Counted from the stretch's first letter, positions 29,068-43,710 are shown. The stretch is 64,000 bases of DNA from Massilia sp. UMI-21 (GCA_015277795.1 CP063848.1:4898001-4962000); one strand, 5' to 3'. The notes: generated by a model not told the origin, from the sequence alone. Program-made: numbers and translations.

Positions 29068-29121
29068 AAAAAGAGCGCGTTCAGAAGTAGAATTTTCTAC
29101 TTAAGATACAGAAAGCTCTAC

Positions 29122-29388
29122 ATGAAGACGTCCCGCTTTACCGACAGCCAGATCATCGCCATTCTGAAGCAAGCCGAAGCCGGCAGCCCTGTCCCGGAGC
29201 TGTGCCGCGAGCACGGCATCAGCAACGCCACGTTCTACAAGTGGCGCGCCAAGTATGGCGGGATGGACGCGTCGCTCATGGCTCGCATGAAGGAACTCGA
29301 GGATGAGAACCGGCGCCTGAAGAAGATGTATGCCGAGGAGCGTCTGAAGGCCGAAATTGTCGGGGAGGCGCTAACAAAAAAATGGTAG
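29122..29388 (+). CDS. IS3-family OrfA
   Basis: 88 residues. A helix-turn-helix (residues 5-45, with [20 protein letters not shown]) and a C-terminal leucine-zipper-like helix form the DNA-binding half of the transposase. Seven A residues at 29376-29382, just before the stop and overlapping the orfB start, form a classic -1 slippage site for making the OrfAB fusion transposase. Confidence 0.9.
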   Translation: MKTSRFTDSQIIAILKQAEAGSPVPELCREHGISNATFYKWRAKYGGMDASLMARMKELEDENRRLKKMYAEERLKAEIVGEALTKKW

Positions 29389-30208
29389 CGCCATCTCAGC
29401 GGCGAGAGATGGCGCAGTGGGCCGTGGCACAGCGGTCAGCCACGATTAACCTGGCGTGCCGGGCGTTTGGCATCAGCCATACCTCCTACCGGTACAAGGC
29501 CAATCTGGACGCGGAAAATAGCGTCATCGCTGATTGGCTGGTACGGCTGACGAACAACCAGCGCAACTGGGGCTTTGGGCTGTGCTTCCTGTACCTGCGC
29601 AACGTCAAAGACTTCAAATGGAACCACAAAAGGGGTTACCGGATTTACCGTGAGCTCGAGCTGAATCTGCGAATCAAGCCGCGCCATCGTCTGGTACGCG
29701 AGAAGCCGTTGCCGTTGGCCGTGCCGACTGCGATCAACCAAAGCTGGTCGATGGGCTTCATGCATGACCAGCTTGCCGACGGGCGCAGCATCCGCCTGTT
29801 CAATGTCATCGATGATTTCAATCGGGAAGGCCTGGGAATCGAGGTCGATTTCTCGCTGCCATCCGAGCGCGTCATCAGATCACTGGACCGTATTATCGAA
29901 TGGCGCGGCAAACCGAATGCGATTCGCTGCGACAACGGCCCCGAGTACATCAGCGCCGTGACCTTGGCCTGGGCCGCCAGACGCGGCATCCGCATCGATT
30001 TCATCCAGCCAGGCCAGCCTCAGCAAAATGCCTACGTCGAGCGTTACAACACGACCGTGCGCTACGATTGGCTGGCGCATCACCTCTTTGAACGCTCGAC
30101 GAAATCCAGGAATTTGCCACTCGCTGGCTGTGGACCTACAATCACGACCGGCCCAACATGGCAATAGGTGGCATCACACCAAAACAGAAACTTGCCCTTG
30201 CCGCTTAA
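29382..30208 (+). pseudogene. IS3-family OrfB, frameshifted near the C-terminus
   Basis: The integrase core is present: Asp in [11 protein letters not shown], Asp in CDNGPEY and Glu in NAYVERYN. Near 30093 the frame shifts by one base; the open frame runs to 30167 with a wrong tail, while the correct C-terminus ([19 protein letters not shown]) continues in another frame to TAA at 30206-30208. The element is therefore probably inactive unless complemented. Confidence 0.85.
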
Positions 30209-30285
30209 CCTCTACTTTTGGCGTGCTCTAAAAATGGAGGGATTACCGAACCACTTAGCTGAATCACACTGTTGTCCTGGCTCGA

Positions 30286-30319
30286 AACCCGCCTATCTGC
30301 TACAGAGAGCGGGTTTTTT
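30286..30319 (+). terminator. Intrinsic terminator at the right edge of the island
   Basis: Stem AACCCGC/GCGGGTT with a 16-nt loop and six T residues. Its position just beyond the last mobile-element sequence suggests it may be the original tRNA-Leu terminator, displaced by the insertion. Confidence 0.65.
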
Positions 30320-30842
30320 GCTATCTCCCCTTCGCTTCATCTCGCTTGGTCCGGTCGCGACCAAGGCTTTTCTTGTCGATTTTCCTTACATCCGAACCGC
30401 ATACGGTCTCCATGGGGAACACGCGACTGCGACAGAGACTGTTGCAAGACGATGCAAACGGGTTCAGAACGGAATGGCGGGCAGGTATGGGGGCCAGCGT
30501 GGCGCGAACGAAGACGTCCATCCGCTGTTTTGTCTTGGTTGCCTGTATGACTTTCATTCCGCGAGACTCGCTTGAGTGGGTTTCCATATTCCAATAATCT
30601 TTCCCTCCATTTACGGCAGCGGCGCCCGGAATGCACGCGCGTAAAATTAAATCCGAAATGATTAGGACAATGGGCGAAAGACCTGTATCTTCTACCTGGC
30701 ACTACATCAAGTCGTTGTTATTGTTGGTCTTTCTTTCCCGTCTTGCCTTTCGGCAGTCCCGTTTGATTTCCTCCCGTTACTCCTTCTCTTGGTCGATTGT
30801 GCGCCTCGGGCAATTTTGCCTATGCAAACAAAAGGAATTCAC
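30320..30842. other. Non-coding stretch including the cold-shock gene leader
   Basis: No reading frame here resembles a protein. The last 150-200 bp before the cold-shock gene are pyrimidine-rich (for example around 30720-30790), fitting the long structured 5' leader typical of cspA-type genes. AAGGAATT at 30833 is the ribosome site. The rest shows nothing I can name. Confidence 0.4.
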
Positions 30843-31052
30843 ATGACTACTCAAACTGGCACCGTAAAATGGTTCAACGATGCGAAAGGCTTCGGCTTTA
30901 TCACGCCTGATGCAGGCGGCGGCGACTTGTTCGCCCATTTCCAGGATATTCAATCGCAAGGTTTTAAAAGCCTGGCGGAAAACCAGCGCGTTTCCTTCGT
31001 TCGCTCGACCGGACCCAAGGGCGAAAAAGCCGGAAACATCTGCGCCATCTAA
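30843..31052 (+). CDS. Cold-shock domain protein (CspA family)
   Basis: 69 residues, a single OB-fold. RNP1 is KGFGFIT (about residues 15-21) and RNP2 is LFAHF (where most relatives have LFVHF). Binds single-stranded RNA/DNA and acts as an RNA chaperone. The upstream ATGs in frame are not used because AAGGAATT precedes this one. A terminator follows at 31127. Confidence 0.95.
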   Translation: MTTQTGTVKWFNDAKGFGFITPDAGGGDLFAHFQDIQSQGFKSLAENQRVSFVRSTGPKGEKAGNICAI

Positions 31053-31126
31053 TCGGCGTACCTGATCTGCGGCGCGCACCACGCAGATAGCGTGGGCGAG
31101 GCCGCAGCGCAAAAGCCGCGATGGAG

Positions 31127-31160
31127 AATGCCGTTCAGTGCAGACTGAGCGGCATTTTTT
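31127..31160 (+). terminator. Intrinsic terminator of the cold-shock gene
   Basis: A 13-bp stem beginning AATGCCG and ending CGGCATT (one wobble pair), loop GCAG, then six T residues. Confidence 0.85.
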
Positions 31161-31252
31161 GTTTGCGGAGCCGGCATCGTGCAGCCATCGGTCGGCGCCG
31201 ACGTGGCTCTTTTTGCCGAGCCCGGCCATACCGCGATCGCCAGTATGCCTCC

Positions 31253-32020
31253 TCAAGGCAGCCGGATCGGCTGCCCCCAGTCCTCGTAGCCGCGTTCGAT
31301 ACGGCGTCCAGTGCCGTCGCGTGCGATGGTGTCGAAGGCGGCATTCAGGCGGGTGACCACCGCATCCGGAACGCCCGGGTTACAGGCCAGGTACAGTTCG
31401 ATGCGCTTGAATACCAGCAGGGGCACGATCTTCTTGTCGTAGCCGTAGCGGGACAGGATGGTGCTGCCGCTGCGCAGGCTGGCCGCCCAAAGGTCGATAC
31501 GGTCGAGCAGCAGCTTGCCGGCATTGGCCAGGTCTTCGTTGGCGGCGTCGACCCGGAATCCGCGCCCCCGCAGGTAGGCGTCGCGGGCGTCGCCGTTGTA
31601 GGTGCCGATGCGCAGGCCGCGGGCATCGTCGAGGCTGCGCAACTTCAGCCTGCTGTCGGCGCGCCCCATCATGACCCACTCGCCGACGTCGGTCGGCCCA
31701 ACCCACTTGAACAGCCCTTCCCGCTCGGGCGTGCGCGAGGTCGAATAGACACAGGCATCCGGCCGCTGTTGCGCCGCCAGGTAGGCGCGCTTCCACGGCA
31801 GCAATTCGATGCGGTAGTCGACTCCGGCACGCTGCATTGCCTCACGCACCTTGTCGGTGGCGATGCCGATCACGCGCGCCCCATCCAGCATGCTCGACGG
31901 TGCCGAGGTTTCGGTGGTGAGATACAAGCGCGGCCGGACTGCGGGCACCGCGTCCACGGCGGCATGGGCCGCAGCACTGAGCACACCGAGTGCCATCGCA
32001 AGATACTTTTTTAACAACAT
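31253..32020 (-). CDS. Periplasmic solute-binding protein (SBP family 3)
   Basis: 255 residues. Signal peptide of about 20 residues (MLLKKYLAMALGVLSAAAHA), then a two-lobe binding fold of the amino-acid type, with the hinge segment LRIGTYNGDARDAYL. No permease or ATPase is adjacent, so it may be an orphan receptor or sensor. The ATG at 32020 opens the signal peptide; the longer frame adds 39 non-secretory residues. Confidence 0.8.
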   Translation of the reverse strand: MLLKKYLAMALGVLSAAAHAAVDAVPAVRPRLYLTTETSAPSSMLDGARVIGIATDKVREAMQRAGVDYRIELLPWKRAYLAAQQRPDACVYSTSRTPEREGLFKWVGPTDVGEWVMMGRADSRLKLRSLDDARGLRIGTYNGDARDAYLRGRGFRVDAANEDLANAGKLLLDRIDLWAASLRSGSTILSRYGYDKKIVPLLVFKRIELYLACNPGVPDAVVTRLNAAFDTIARDGTGRRIERGYEDWGQPIRLP

Positions 32021-32255
32021 TTCTATCGGGCCGAATGGGTGTGTGCGTGTTGATGAATGCAGGTTAGCACTACCAAGTTTTTTTCGGCAACGCATGTAAT
32101 GACGCACGCCGCCCGGGGTGGCGCAAGTGCGACACATTACCGTGTCAAACGCGGATCATGCCGGATCACAACAAGACTTTCCTACGTGAAAATGCGATAC
32201 TGCCCAGACCTTTTTCGGGCGCTTTTCATTGCCCAGTTCATCGCAAAAGTCGCCC

Positions 32256-35591
<3,336 letters not shown>

Positions 35592-35612
35592 CGTTTTTCT
35601 GGATTGATCCGC

Positions 35613-36605
35613 ATGACCCAACCGAACAACCGTCCGCTGATCCTGGCAGTCGATGACGAGGCCAGCAACCTGCAACTGCTGCGCCAGATCCTGCAGGACC
35701 ACTATCGCCTGCTGTTTGCCAAGGATGGCGCGCGCGCGCTCGAACTGGCGCGCCAGGAGCGTCCCGACCTGGTGCTGCTCGACGTGATGATGCCGGGCAT
35801 GTCCGGCTACGAAGTGTGCGCCTCGCTCAAGGCCAATCCGGATACCGCGGCAACGCCGGTGATCTTCGTGACCGCCCTGACCGACACCGCCGACGAGCTG
35901 GAAGGCTTCGAGGCCGGCGCGGTGGATTACATCACCAAGCCGGTCAGCCCGCCGATCGTGCGTGCGCGCGTGCGCACCCACCTGTCGCTGGTGCGCATGG
36001 AAGCGCTGCGCGCGACCCGCCTCGAGATCGTTCAGCGGCTCGGCCTGGCGGCCGAGTACAAGGACAACGAGACCGGCCTGCACGTGATCCGCATGAGCCA
36101 CTTCTCGCGCATCCTCGGCATTGCGGCCGGCATGGGCGAACTGGAAGCCGACGACCTGCTGCACGCCGCCCCGATGCACGACGTCGGCAAGATCGGCATC
36201 CCCGACCGCATCCTGCAGAAACCCGGCCCGCTCGATCCGGACGAGTGGAAGATCATGCAGAGCCACGTCATGATCGGCGCCGAGATCATCGGCGAACACG
36301 CCGGCGGCATGCTGGCGCTGGCCTCGCAGATCGCGCTCACGCACCACGAGAAGTATGACGGCAGCGGCTATCCGAACGGCCTGCGCGGCGAGCAAATCCC
36401 GCTGGCCGGGCGCATCGTGGCGATCGCCGACGTGTTCGACGCCCTGACCTCGAAGCGGCCCTACAAGCGCGCCTGGACCGAACAGGAGGCGCTCGACTTC
36501 CTGCGCGAGCAGAAAGGCCGGCACTTCGACCCGGCGCTGGTGGACTTGTTCATCGGGCAGATGCCGGCGGTGCGGGCGGTGCAGGAGCGCTGGGCGGAAG
36601 CCTGA
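35613..36605 (+). CDS. Response regulator with HD-GYP c-di-GMP phosphodiesterase domain
   Basis: 330 residues. Receiver domain (1-120, phosphoacceptor Asp57 in LLDVMMPGMSG) followed by an HD-GYP domain: the HD pair is H189-D190 in MHDVGKIGIPD, then HHEKYDGSGYP. HD-GYP enzymes cleave c-di-GMP, as RpfG does. It begins 21 bp after the MHYT kinase and is its obvious phosphorelay target. Palindromic element copy C follows the stop. Confidence 0.93.
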   Translation: MTQPNNRPLILAVDDEASNLQLLRQILQDHYRLLFAKDGARALELARQERPDLVLLDVMMPGMSGYEVCASLKANPDTAATPVIFVTALTDTADELEGFEAGAVDYITKPVSPPIVRARVRTHLSLVRMEALRATRLEIVQRLGLAAEYKDNETGLHVIRMSHFSRILGIAAGMGELEADDLLHAAPMHDVGKIGIPDRILQKPGPLDPDEWKIMQSHVMIGAEIIGEHAGGMLALASQIALTHHEKYDGSGYPNGLRGEQIPLAGRIVAIADVFDALTSKRPYKRAWTEQEALDFLREQKGRHFDPALVDLFIGQMPAVRAVQERWAEA

Positions 36606-36611
36606 GGGTTC

Positions 36612-36719
36612 GTAGGGTGGACGGCTTCGCCGTCCGCGCGTTCAACTAGACGGTGATATGACGCGCATCGGCCATCAGAGGCCGGCTGCACGCGCGGTCG
36701 GCAGAGCCGACCACCCTAC
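36612..36719. repeat. Palindromic intergenic element, copy C
   Basis: Left arm GTAGGGTGGACGGCTTCG.. identical to copy A; right arm has diverged to GGTCGGC-AGA-GCCGACC before CCACCCTAC, but still pairs. It sits between the convergent HD-GYP and glycosyltransferase genes. Confidence 0.8.
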
Positions 36720-36727
36720 AACGACGA

Positions 36728-37897
36728 TCACCCCGCCGGCGGCACGCCCGCCAGTCCCACGCCCGCCCCCGCATTCGCGGACGCCCTGCGCGCCACCAGC
36801 TCCTTGTACAGGTCGGTATAGTTGGCCGCCATCTGCTCGGACGTGAACAGCTCGTGGTAACGCGCTTCGGCGCGCGCGCCCATGCGGCGCGCCAGCTCCG
36901 GCTGCTCCCACAGCGCCTGCATCGCGCCGCGCAATGCCTGCGGATCCTCGGGCGGCACCGCCAGGCCGGTCTCGCCGTCGCGGTTGATATAGGTGGTGCC
37001 GGTGCCGATCTCGCACGAGATCATCGGTTTGCCGTACATGGCCCCTTCCAGCAGCGAGATGCCGAAGGCTTCCGAGCGCAGGTGCGAGGGGAAGGCGAGC
37101 GCATAGCACAGGCTGAGCAAGGCCGCCTTGTCGGCTTCTTCCAGTGCGCCGGTGAAGATCAGGTGCTTCAGCCCCAGGCGCGCGGCCTGTTCCTTCAGTG
37201 CCGCTTCTTCCGGACCGGTGCCGACGATCACGATCGGATAGTCCAGTCCCTTGGCCGCCTCGAGCAGGACGTGCAGACCCTTGTAATAGCGCAACACACC
37301 AACGAACAGGAAGAACTTCGGTCCCACCCGGGCGCGCCAGTGTGCCAGGCGGCAAGGTTCGACGTTCGGGTAGGTGGCCTTGTCCAGGCCGTAGGTGATG
37401 ACGCGGGTCTTGTCGCGGTAGCGCTGCAGCACGCCGGATGAGGCCAGGTAGTTGGGCGAGGCCGCGACGATGGCGTCGACACTGTCGAGGAAACGGTACT
37501 TGAGTGGCTGGTACAGGCGCAGCCAGCGCTTCTGGCGCACGATGTCGGAGTGGTAGCTGACGACCGTCGGCTTGTTGACGCGCGCCATGAAGTGGGCCAG
37601 GTCCATGAAGGGCCAGGGGAAGTGGTAGTGCACGACGTCTGCCTCGCGCGCCATGCGCGCCAGCGCGCCGAGGGCCTGCACCGAGCAGCCGTTGGAGGCG
37701 ATCTCGAAGTTCAGCGGCACCCGGTGCACCGTGTGTCCGTCGACGCTGATCGGCGCCAGGTCCTTCTGGCGCGACAGCGACAATACGGTGTTGCTCACGC
37801 CCAGGCGCGTCGTGCCGACGCACAGCTGGCGGATCACCTGTTCGATGCCGCCGACCGAGTCCGGATAGTACGTCTTGTAGAAATGAAGGACACGCAT
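36728..37897 (-). CDS. Glycosyltransferase family 4 (probable D-rhamnosyl/mannosyltransferase)
   Basis: 389 residues, GT-B fold. The N-terminal acceptor domain begins MRVLHFYKTYYPDSVGGIEQ; the C-terminal donor domain has the EAFGISLLEGAMYGKP motif with the paired Glu of GT4 retaining enzymes. It resembles WbpY/WbpZ-type transferases that assemble D-rhamnan. It is last in the minus-strand cassette with gmd and rmd, ending a few bases from repeat copy C. Confidence 0.85.
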   Translation of the reverse strand: MRVLHFYKTYYPDSVGGIEQVIRQLCVGTTRLGVSNTVLSLSRQKDLAPISVDGHTVHRVPLNFEIASNGCSVQALGALARMAREADVVHYHFPWPFMDLAHFMARVNKPTVVSYHSDIVRQKRWLRLYQPLKYRFLDSVDAIVAASPNYLASSGVLQRYRDKTRVITYGLDKATYPNVEPCRLAHWRARVGPKFFLFVGVLRYYKGLHVLLEAAKGLDYPIVIVGTGPEEAALKEQAARLGLKHLIFTGALEEADKAALLSLCYALAFPSHLRSEAFGISLLEGAMYGKPMISCEIGTGTTYINRDGETGLAVPPEDPQALRGAMQALWEQPELARRMGARAEARYHELFTSEQMAANYTDLYKELVARRASANAGAGVGLAGVPPAG

Positions 37898-37906
37898 GTT
37901 GGAAGC

Positions 37907-39043
37907 TTACTGCGAAAGTACTGCACGGTACACCTCGGCGGTCTGCCGTGCGGTGGCGTGCCAGGTCAGTTGTTCGGCGCGCGCGCGTCCCGCTGCAATG
38001 CAGCGCGCGCGCTCGCGGGGATCGAGCGCCAGGGTGTGCAGCGCCTCGGCGAGCAGCCCGGTGTCGAGCGGATCGACCTCGAGCGCCGCGCCTTGCGTCA
38101 CCTCGGGCAGCGAACTGGCGTTCGAGGCCACCACCGGGACATGCGAGGCGAAAGCCTCGACCACGGGGATGCCGAAGCCTTCGTACAGCGAGGGAAAGGC
38201 GAACACGCCGGCGCCGGCGTACAGGTGGCGCAGCGCCTGCTGGTCGGTGAGTTTGTCGAGCCAGACCAGGTTCTCGCCGTCGGCCTGCACGCGCTGGAGA
38301 CGGGTGACCAGCGCCTCGCAGCGCCAGCCGCGCGCGCCGACCACGACCAGCGCGCGTTCGTCGCGCAGGGCCTTGGGCAGGCTCAGCCAGGCATCGAGCA
38401 GGCGGTCGACGTTCTTGCGCGGCTGCAGCGTGCCGACGGTGAGGAAGTAACCGGGCTTGAGTTCGAGTTGTGCGAGCGTGGCGGCCACCTCGGACGCGTG
38501 AGGCGTCTCGAGCCATTCGTCATCCACGCCGCAGTAGACTACCGAGACCCGGTTCGGGTTCACGCCGAAGCACGCCACCAGTTCGTCGATCGCGAAGTGG
38601 GACAGCGCGATGACATGGTCGGCCTTGGCCGTCGCCTTGCGCTGCAGCCAGTTCTTGACGCTGCGCAGGCGCGGATTGCACCACTCGGGATACTTGATGG
38701 GCAGCGCATCGTGCAGGGTCGCGACCACCGGACAATCCATGCGCACGATGCGGTAGTCGGTCACATGGAACAGGTCGGCCGGCATGTGGACACGGTGCGC
38801 CCCGGGGGTGGCCAGGTCGACCAGCGAGGCGGTTTCGAAGGATTGCGGCATCGGCTGCCCGATGCTGATGCCGCCGTCCGCGCGGAAACGCGGCCAGGAA
38901 TACGGCGACACGCTGCAGCCGGTACGCGGCAGGTGGCGCATCAGCGCGCGGGTGTAGACCCCGATGCCATCGAGGCGGCCGCCGGTCAGGCCCGGTTCGA
39001 TCATGGTCGTTCCGAGTCCGACGGTGAGACCGCCCGCGCTCAC
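37907..39043 (-). CDS. Glycosyltransferase family 4/1 (mannosyl- or rhamnosyltransferase)
   Basis: 378 residues, GT-B fold. GTMIEPGLTGGRLDGIGVYT at the N-terminus and SLYEGFGIPVVEAFA in the donor domain. The start is a GTG at 39043 overlapping the rmd stop (GTGA); sequence further upstream in the same frame is rmd read out of frame. Together with the other GT and the gmd-rmd pair it likely builds a GDP-sugar-derived polysaccharide. Confidence 0.85.
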   Translation of the reverse strand: MSAGGLTVGLGTTMIEPGLTGGRLDGIGVYTRALMRHLPRTGCSVSPYSWPRFRADGGISIGQPMPQSFETASLVDLATPGAHRVHMPADLFHVTDYRIVRMDCPVVATLHDALPIKYPEWCNPRLRSVKNWLQRKATAKADHVIALSHFAIDELVACFGVNPNRVSVVYCGVDDEWLETPHASEVAATLAQLELKPGYFLTVGTLQPRKNVDRLLDAWLSLPKALRDERALVVVGARGWRCEALVTRLQRVQADGENLVWLDKLTDQQALRHLYAGAGVFAFPSLYEGFGIPVVEAFASHVPVVASNASSLPEVTQGAALEVDPLDTGLLAEALHTLALDPRERARCIAAGRARAEQLTWHATARQTAEVYRAVLSQ

Positions 39044-39981
39044 GCCTGGTACATCCAGCGCAGCGTCTCGGACAGCGGCGTTGGGTCGAGTTGGCCGATG
39101 ACGGCAGTCAGCTTGCTGTTGCTGCCCGACAGCGTGAGCACGTCGTTGGCGCGGACGAAAGCCGGATTGACGTGCACGTCGATGTGGTAGCCGGCGATCT
39201 CGCTCATCATGTCGATCAGGTTGGCCAGCGAGTGCGAGTTGCCGGAACAGACGTTGAAGGCTTCGCCCCTGGGGGCGACGGCCATCAGGCGGCGGTAGGC
39301 GCGCACCACCATGCGCACATCGGAGAAATCGCGCGCGATCGCCAGGTTGCCCAGTTCGATGCGCTGGTCCTTGCGGCGGAAGTGCGAGACGATCTTGGGC
39401 AGCAGGAAGTTCTCGGTCTGGCCGACGCCCGTATAGTTGAACGGGCGCGCGATGGTGATCGGCAGCTTGTCCATCCACAGGCGCGCCATGTATTCCATGG
39501 CCAGCTTGCTGACCGCGTAGTCGTTGGCCGGACTCGGGGGCACGTTCTCGTCGATGACGGGCACGCTGGCATTGCCGTAGATGTTGGCCGATGAGGCCAG
39601 CAGCACGCTGGTGGGGCGGTGCTTGCCATCGGCCAGGGCCTGCAGCAGGTTGCGCGTGCCGACCACGTTGACGCGGTAGATCAGTTCGGAATTCGTGTGG
39701 GCCACGAAGGCGATGCCGGCCAGGTGCGCGACCACGTCGGGCTGCACCGCGTCGACCACGCGCGCCACGGCGTCGCAGTCGCACAGGTCGACCTCGAAGA
39801 CATCCGGCCCGCACTCTTCGCCCGGCAGGACGGTGCCGTAGACGCGGTAACCCGCGGCCGTCAGCTCCTGCGCCATGTAGTAGCCGGTGAAGCCGCGCAG
39901 GCCGGTGATCAGCGCGCGCCGCCCCTCGCCTTCTCTCCCGCCGATGAACGCCGGGATGTCATCCGTGGCCATGCGTTCCAT
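39040..39981 (-). CDS. rmd: GDP-6-deoxy-4-keto-D-mannose reductase
   Basis: 313 residues, short-chain dehydrogenase of the extended type. The Rossmann motif is GLRGFTGYYM near residue 27, then SSANIYG and the catalytic Tyr-Lys pair in NDYAVSKLAME. Reduces the gmd product to GDP-D-rhamnose. A fucose synthase-type activity is less likely because that enzyme also epimerises and has a different motif set. The start could be Met1 or Met4. It lies 3 bp after gmd. Confidence 0.85.
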   Translation of the reverse strand: MERMATDDIPAFIGGREGEGRRALITGLRGFTGYYMAQELTAAGYRVYGTVLPGEECGPDVFEVDLCDCDAVARVVDAVQPDVVAHLAGIAFVAHTNSELIYRVNVVGTRNLLQALADGKHRPTSVLLASSANIYGNASVPVIDENVPPSPANDYAVSKLAMEYMARLWMDKLPITIARPFNYTGVGQTENFLLPKIVSHFRRKDQRIELGNLAIARDFSDVRMVVRAYRRLMAVAPRGEAFNVCSGNSHSLANLIDMMSEIAGYHIDVHVNPAFVRANDVLTLSGSNSKLTAVIGQLDPTPLSETLRWMYQA

Positions 39982-39984
39982 GAT

Positions 39985-41118
<1,134 letters not shown>

Positions 41119-41310
41119 TTAGAAACTCGTGCAATAAAAGCAACACTTATGCGAACATTATGCCCCGAAATGGCTGGGGTACGTCGCCCGCTTACGGTTT
41201 GTTACCGTTGTATTTGCGCGAAGACAAATAACGAAATTCAGAGACAAATACGCCTGATGCAGATCAAAATCCTGCATCAGGCGCGTGCTCTAACGAGGGT
41301 CAGTGCTTAC

Positions 41311-43623
41311 TTATCTTTGTGAAACTGCATCCACGACACACAGGGCCGTCATGTTGACGATGCGGCGCACCGTCGACGACGGGGTCAGGATGTGGACCGG
41401 CCGTGCGCAGCCCAGCAGCACCGGACCGATCGCGATGCCGTTGCCGGCGGCGCTCTTGACCAGGTTGTAGGAAATATTGGCGGCGTCGATGTTCGGCATC
41501 ACCAGCAGGTTGGCGTCGCCGGTCAGGGCCGAGTTCGGCATGATCTTCATGCGCACCTTGGCTTCGATCGCGGTGTCGCCATGCATCTCGCCGTCGATTT
41601 CCAGGTCCGGCTTGGCCTGCTGCACCAGCGGCAGCACGGCGCGCATCTTCTGGGCCGACGCGCTGTTGGCGGTGCCGAAGTTCGAATGCGACAGCAGGGC
41701 CGCGCGCGGCTGGATGCCGAAGCGCTCCAGCTCCTCGGCCGCCATGACGGTGATCTCGGCCAGCTCCTGCGCGCTCGGGTTCTCGTTGACGTGGGTGTCG
41801 ACGATGGCCAGCTGGCGGTCCGGCGTGATCAGGAAGTTCATCGCCGCGTACACGTTCGTGCCCGCGCGCTTGCCCAGCACCTGGTCGATGTAGTGCAGGT
41901 GCATCCAGGTGGTGCCGTAGGTGCCGCAGATCAGGCCGTCGGCATCGCCCTTGTGGACCATCATGGCGCCGATCAGGGTATGGCGGCGGCGCATCTCGAT
42001 CTTGGCCAGGTCGATGGTCACGCCCTTGCGCTTGGCCATCTCGTAGTAGGCCTGCCAGTAGTCGCGGTAGCGCTCGTCGTAGTCCGGGTTGATCACGTCG
42101 ACGTGCTGGCCGAGCTTGAGGCGCAGGCCGAACTTCTCGATGCGCTTTTCCAGCACCGCCGGGCGGCCGACCAGGATCGGGCGCGCCAGCTTCTCGTCGA
42201 CCACCACCTGCACCGCGCGCAGCACGCGCTCGTCCTCGCCTTCGGCGTAGACGATGCGCTTGGCTTCCATCGGCGCCCCCTTGGCCACCGAGAACAGCGG
42301 CTTCATGAAGGTGCCGCTGCGGTACACGAACTGCTGCAGGCTCTCGGCATACGCGGCCAGGTCGTCGATCGGGCGGGTGGCGACGCCGCCGTCCTGCGCG
42401 GCCTTGGCCACCGCCGGAGCGATGTGGGTCAGCAGGCGCGGATCGAAGGGCATCGGAATCAGGTATTCCGGGCCGAAGGACAGGTTGTTGATGCCGTAGG
42501 CCGAGGCCACGATGTCCGACTGCTCGGCGTGGGCCAGGTCGGCGATCGCGTGCACCACGGCGATTTCCATCTCGCGGGTGATGGTGGTCGCGCCGCAGTC
42601 CAGCGCGCCGCGGAACATGTAGGGGAAGCACAGGACGTTGTTGACCTGGTTCGGATAATCCGAGCGGCCGGTGGCGATGATGGCGTCGCTGCGCACGGCC
42701 TTGACGTCTTCCGGCAGGATCTCCGGGTTCGGGTTGGCCAGCGCCAGGATCAGCGGGTTGGCGGCCATGGACTCGACCATGTCCTGCTTCAGGACGCCGC
42801 CGGCCGACAGGCCCAGGAAGATGTCGGCGCCCGGGATCACGTCACGCAGCGAACGGTGCGGGGTATCCTGGGCAAAGCGCTCCTTGTCCGGGTCCATCAA
42901 CTCGACGCGGCCCTTGTAGACCACGCCGGCCAGGTCGGTCACGAAAATGTTCTCTACGGGGAAGCCGAGGTCGACGATCAGGTCGAGGCAGGCCAGCGCC
43001 GCGGCGCCGGCGCCGGACACCACCAGCTTGCAGTTTTTAATGTCCTTGCCGACCACCTTCAGGCCGTTCAGGATGGCGGCGCCGACGATGATCGCGGTGC
43101 CGTGCTGGTCGTCGTGGAAGACCGGGATCTTCATGCGCTCGCGCAGCTTGCGCTCGATGTAGAAGCATTCCGGCGCCTTGATGTCCTCCAGGTTGACGCC
43201 ACCGAAGGTCGGCTCGAGCGAGGCGATGATGTCGACCAGCTTGTCCGGGTCGTTCTCGTTGATCTCGATGTCGAATACGTCGATCGCCGCGAACTTCTTG
43301 AACAGCACGCCCTTGCCTTCCATGACCGGCTTCGAGGCCAGCGGGCCGATGTTGCCCAGGCCGAGCACGGCGGTGCCGTTCGTGATCACGGCGACCAGAT
43401 TGCCGCGCGCCGTATATTTATACGAGTTGGCCGGGTCCTTGACGATCTCCTCGCAGGGCGCGGCGACGCCCGGCGAATAGGCCAGCGCCAGGTCGCGCTG
43501 GTTCAGCAGGCCCTTGGTCGGGGTGACGCTGATCTTGCCGGGGCGGGGAATCTGGTGATATTCGAGCGCTGCAGCACGCAGTTGTTGACGCAGTTCTTCT
43601 TTCTTGTCCGATGACGAGTCCAT
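41311..43623 (-). CDS. maeB: NADP-dependent malic enzyme with C-terminal phosphotransacetylase-like domain
   Basis: 770 residues. The N-terminal 430 residues are malic enzyme ([31 protein letters not shown], Rossmann [13 protein letters not shown]), which decarboxylates malate to pyruvate. The C-terminal 340 residues are a Pta-like domain that senses acetyl-CoA and regulates activity in MaeB. Full length with no interruption. Its promoter region (43624-43804) is shared with the divergent thiL. Confidence 0.96.
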   Translation of the reverse strand: MDSSSDKKEELRQQLRAAALEYHQIPRPGKISVTPTKGLLNQRDLALAYSPGVAAPCEEIVKDPANSYKYTARGNLVAVITNGTAVLGLGNIGPLASKPVMEGKGVLFKKFAAIDVFDIEINENDPDKLVDIIASLEPTFGGVNLEDIKAPECFYIERKLRERMKIPVFHDDQHGTAIIVGAAILNGLKVVGKDIKNCKLVVSGAGAAALACLDLIVDLGFPVENIFVTDLAGVVYKGRVELMDPDKERFAQDTPHRSLRDVIPGADIFLGLSAGGVLKQDMVESMAANPLILALANPNPEILPEDVKAVRSDAIIATGRSDYPNQVNNVLCFPYMFRGALDCGATTITREMEIAVVHAIADLAHAEQSDIVASAYGINNLSFGPEYLIPMPFDPRLLTHIAPAVAKAAQDGGVATRPIDDLAAYAESLQQFVYRSGTFMKPLFSVAKGAPMEAKRIVYAEGEDERVLRAVQVVVDEKLARPILVGRPAVLEKRIEKFGLRLKLGQHVDVINPDYDERYRDYWQAYYEMAKRKGVTIDLAKIEMRRRHTLIGAMMVHKGDADGLICGTYGTTWMHLHYIDQVLGKRAGTNVYAAMNFLITPDRQLAIVDTHVNENPSAQELAEITVMAAEELERFGIQPRAALLSHSNFGTANSASAQKMRAVLPLVQQAKPDLEIDGEMHGDTAIEAKVRMKIMPNSALTGDANLLVMPNIDAANISYNLVKSAAGNGIAIGPVLLGCARPVHILTPSSTVRRIVNMTALCVVDAVSQR

Positions 43624-43710
43624 GCCTGGCAGCTTTCCTGAAACTAGAGGGGAACCTCCAATTTTATCAGACGAACAGTTGACAAGGGCTACGTATTTTC
43701 AACAAGCAGC

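Larger units (their letters stand above)
29072..30229 (+). mobile_element. IS3-family insertion sequence
   Basis: Contains orfA and a damaged orfB. The ends match as imperfect inverted repeats of about 22 bp (AGAGCGCG..AAGTAGA on the left; AGAGCACG..AAGTAGA on the right read inverted). AAAA flanks both sides (29068-29071 and 30230-30233), consistent with a short target duplication though low-complexity. Insertion removed the start of the endolysin gene. Confidence 0.75.
23543..30285. mobile_element. Decayed integrated element (prophage-like island) at tRNA-Leu
   Basis: Directly after the tRNA comes a broken tyrosine recombinase, then unknown genes of visibly lower GC than the flanks, two insertion sequences, a PEP-CTERM gene and a damaged phage lysis cassette. 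The right edge is placed just before a terminator at 30286, beyond which ordinary chromosomal genes resume. I could not find a second copy of the tRNA 3' end, so the right boundary is an estimate and the attachment site may be deleted. Confidence 0.7.

Noticed and set aside
30570..30842. Cold-shock RNA thermosensor
   Set aside because: The leader length and position fit, but I cannot fold it reliably by eye, so it is only mentioned in the gap entry.
23543..31000. A second copy of the tRNA-Leu 3' end marking attR
   Set aside because: I looked for GGAGGCACCA- and TTCGATTCCGG-like sequence to the right of the island and saw none, so no attachment site is claimed.
41392..43614. A 740-codon plus-strand reading frame over maeB
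   Set aside because: Mirror of the maeB coding sequence, with no independent ribosome site or motifs.
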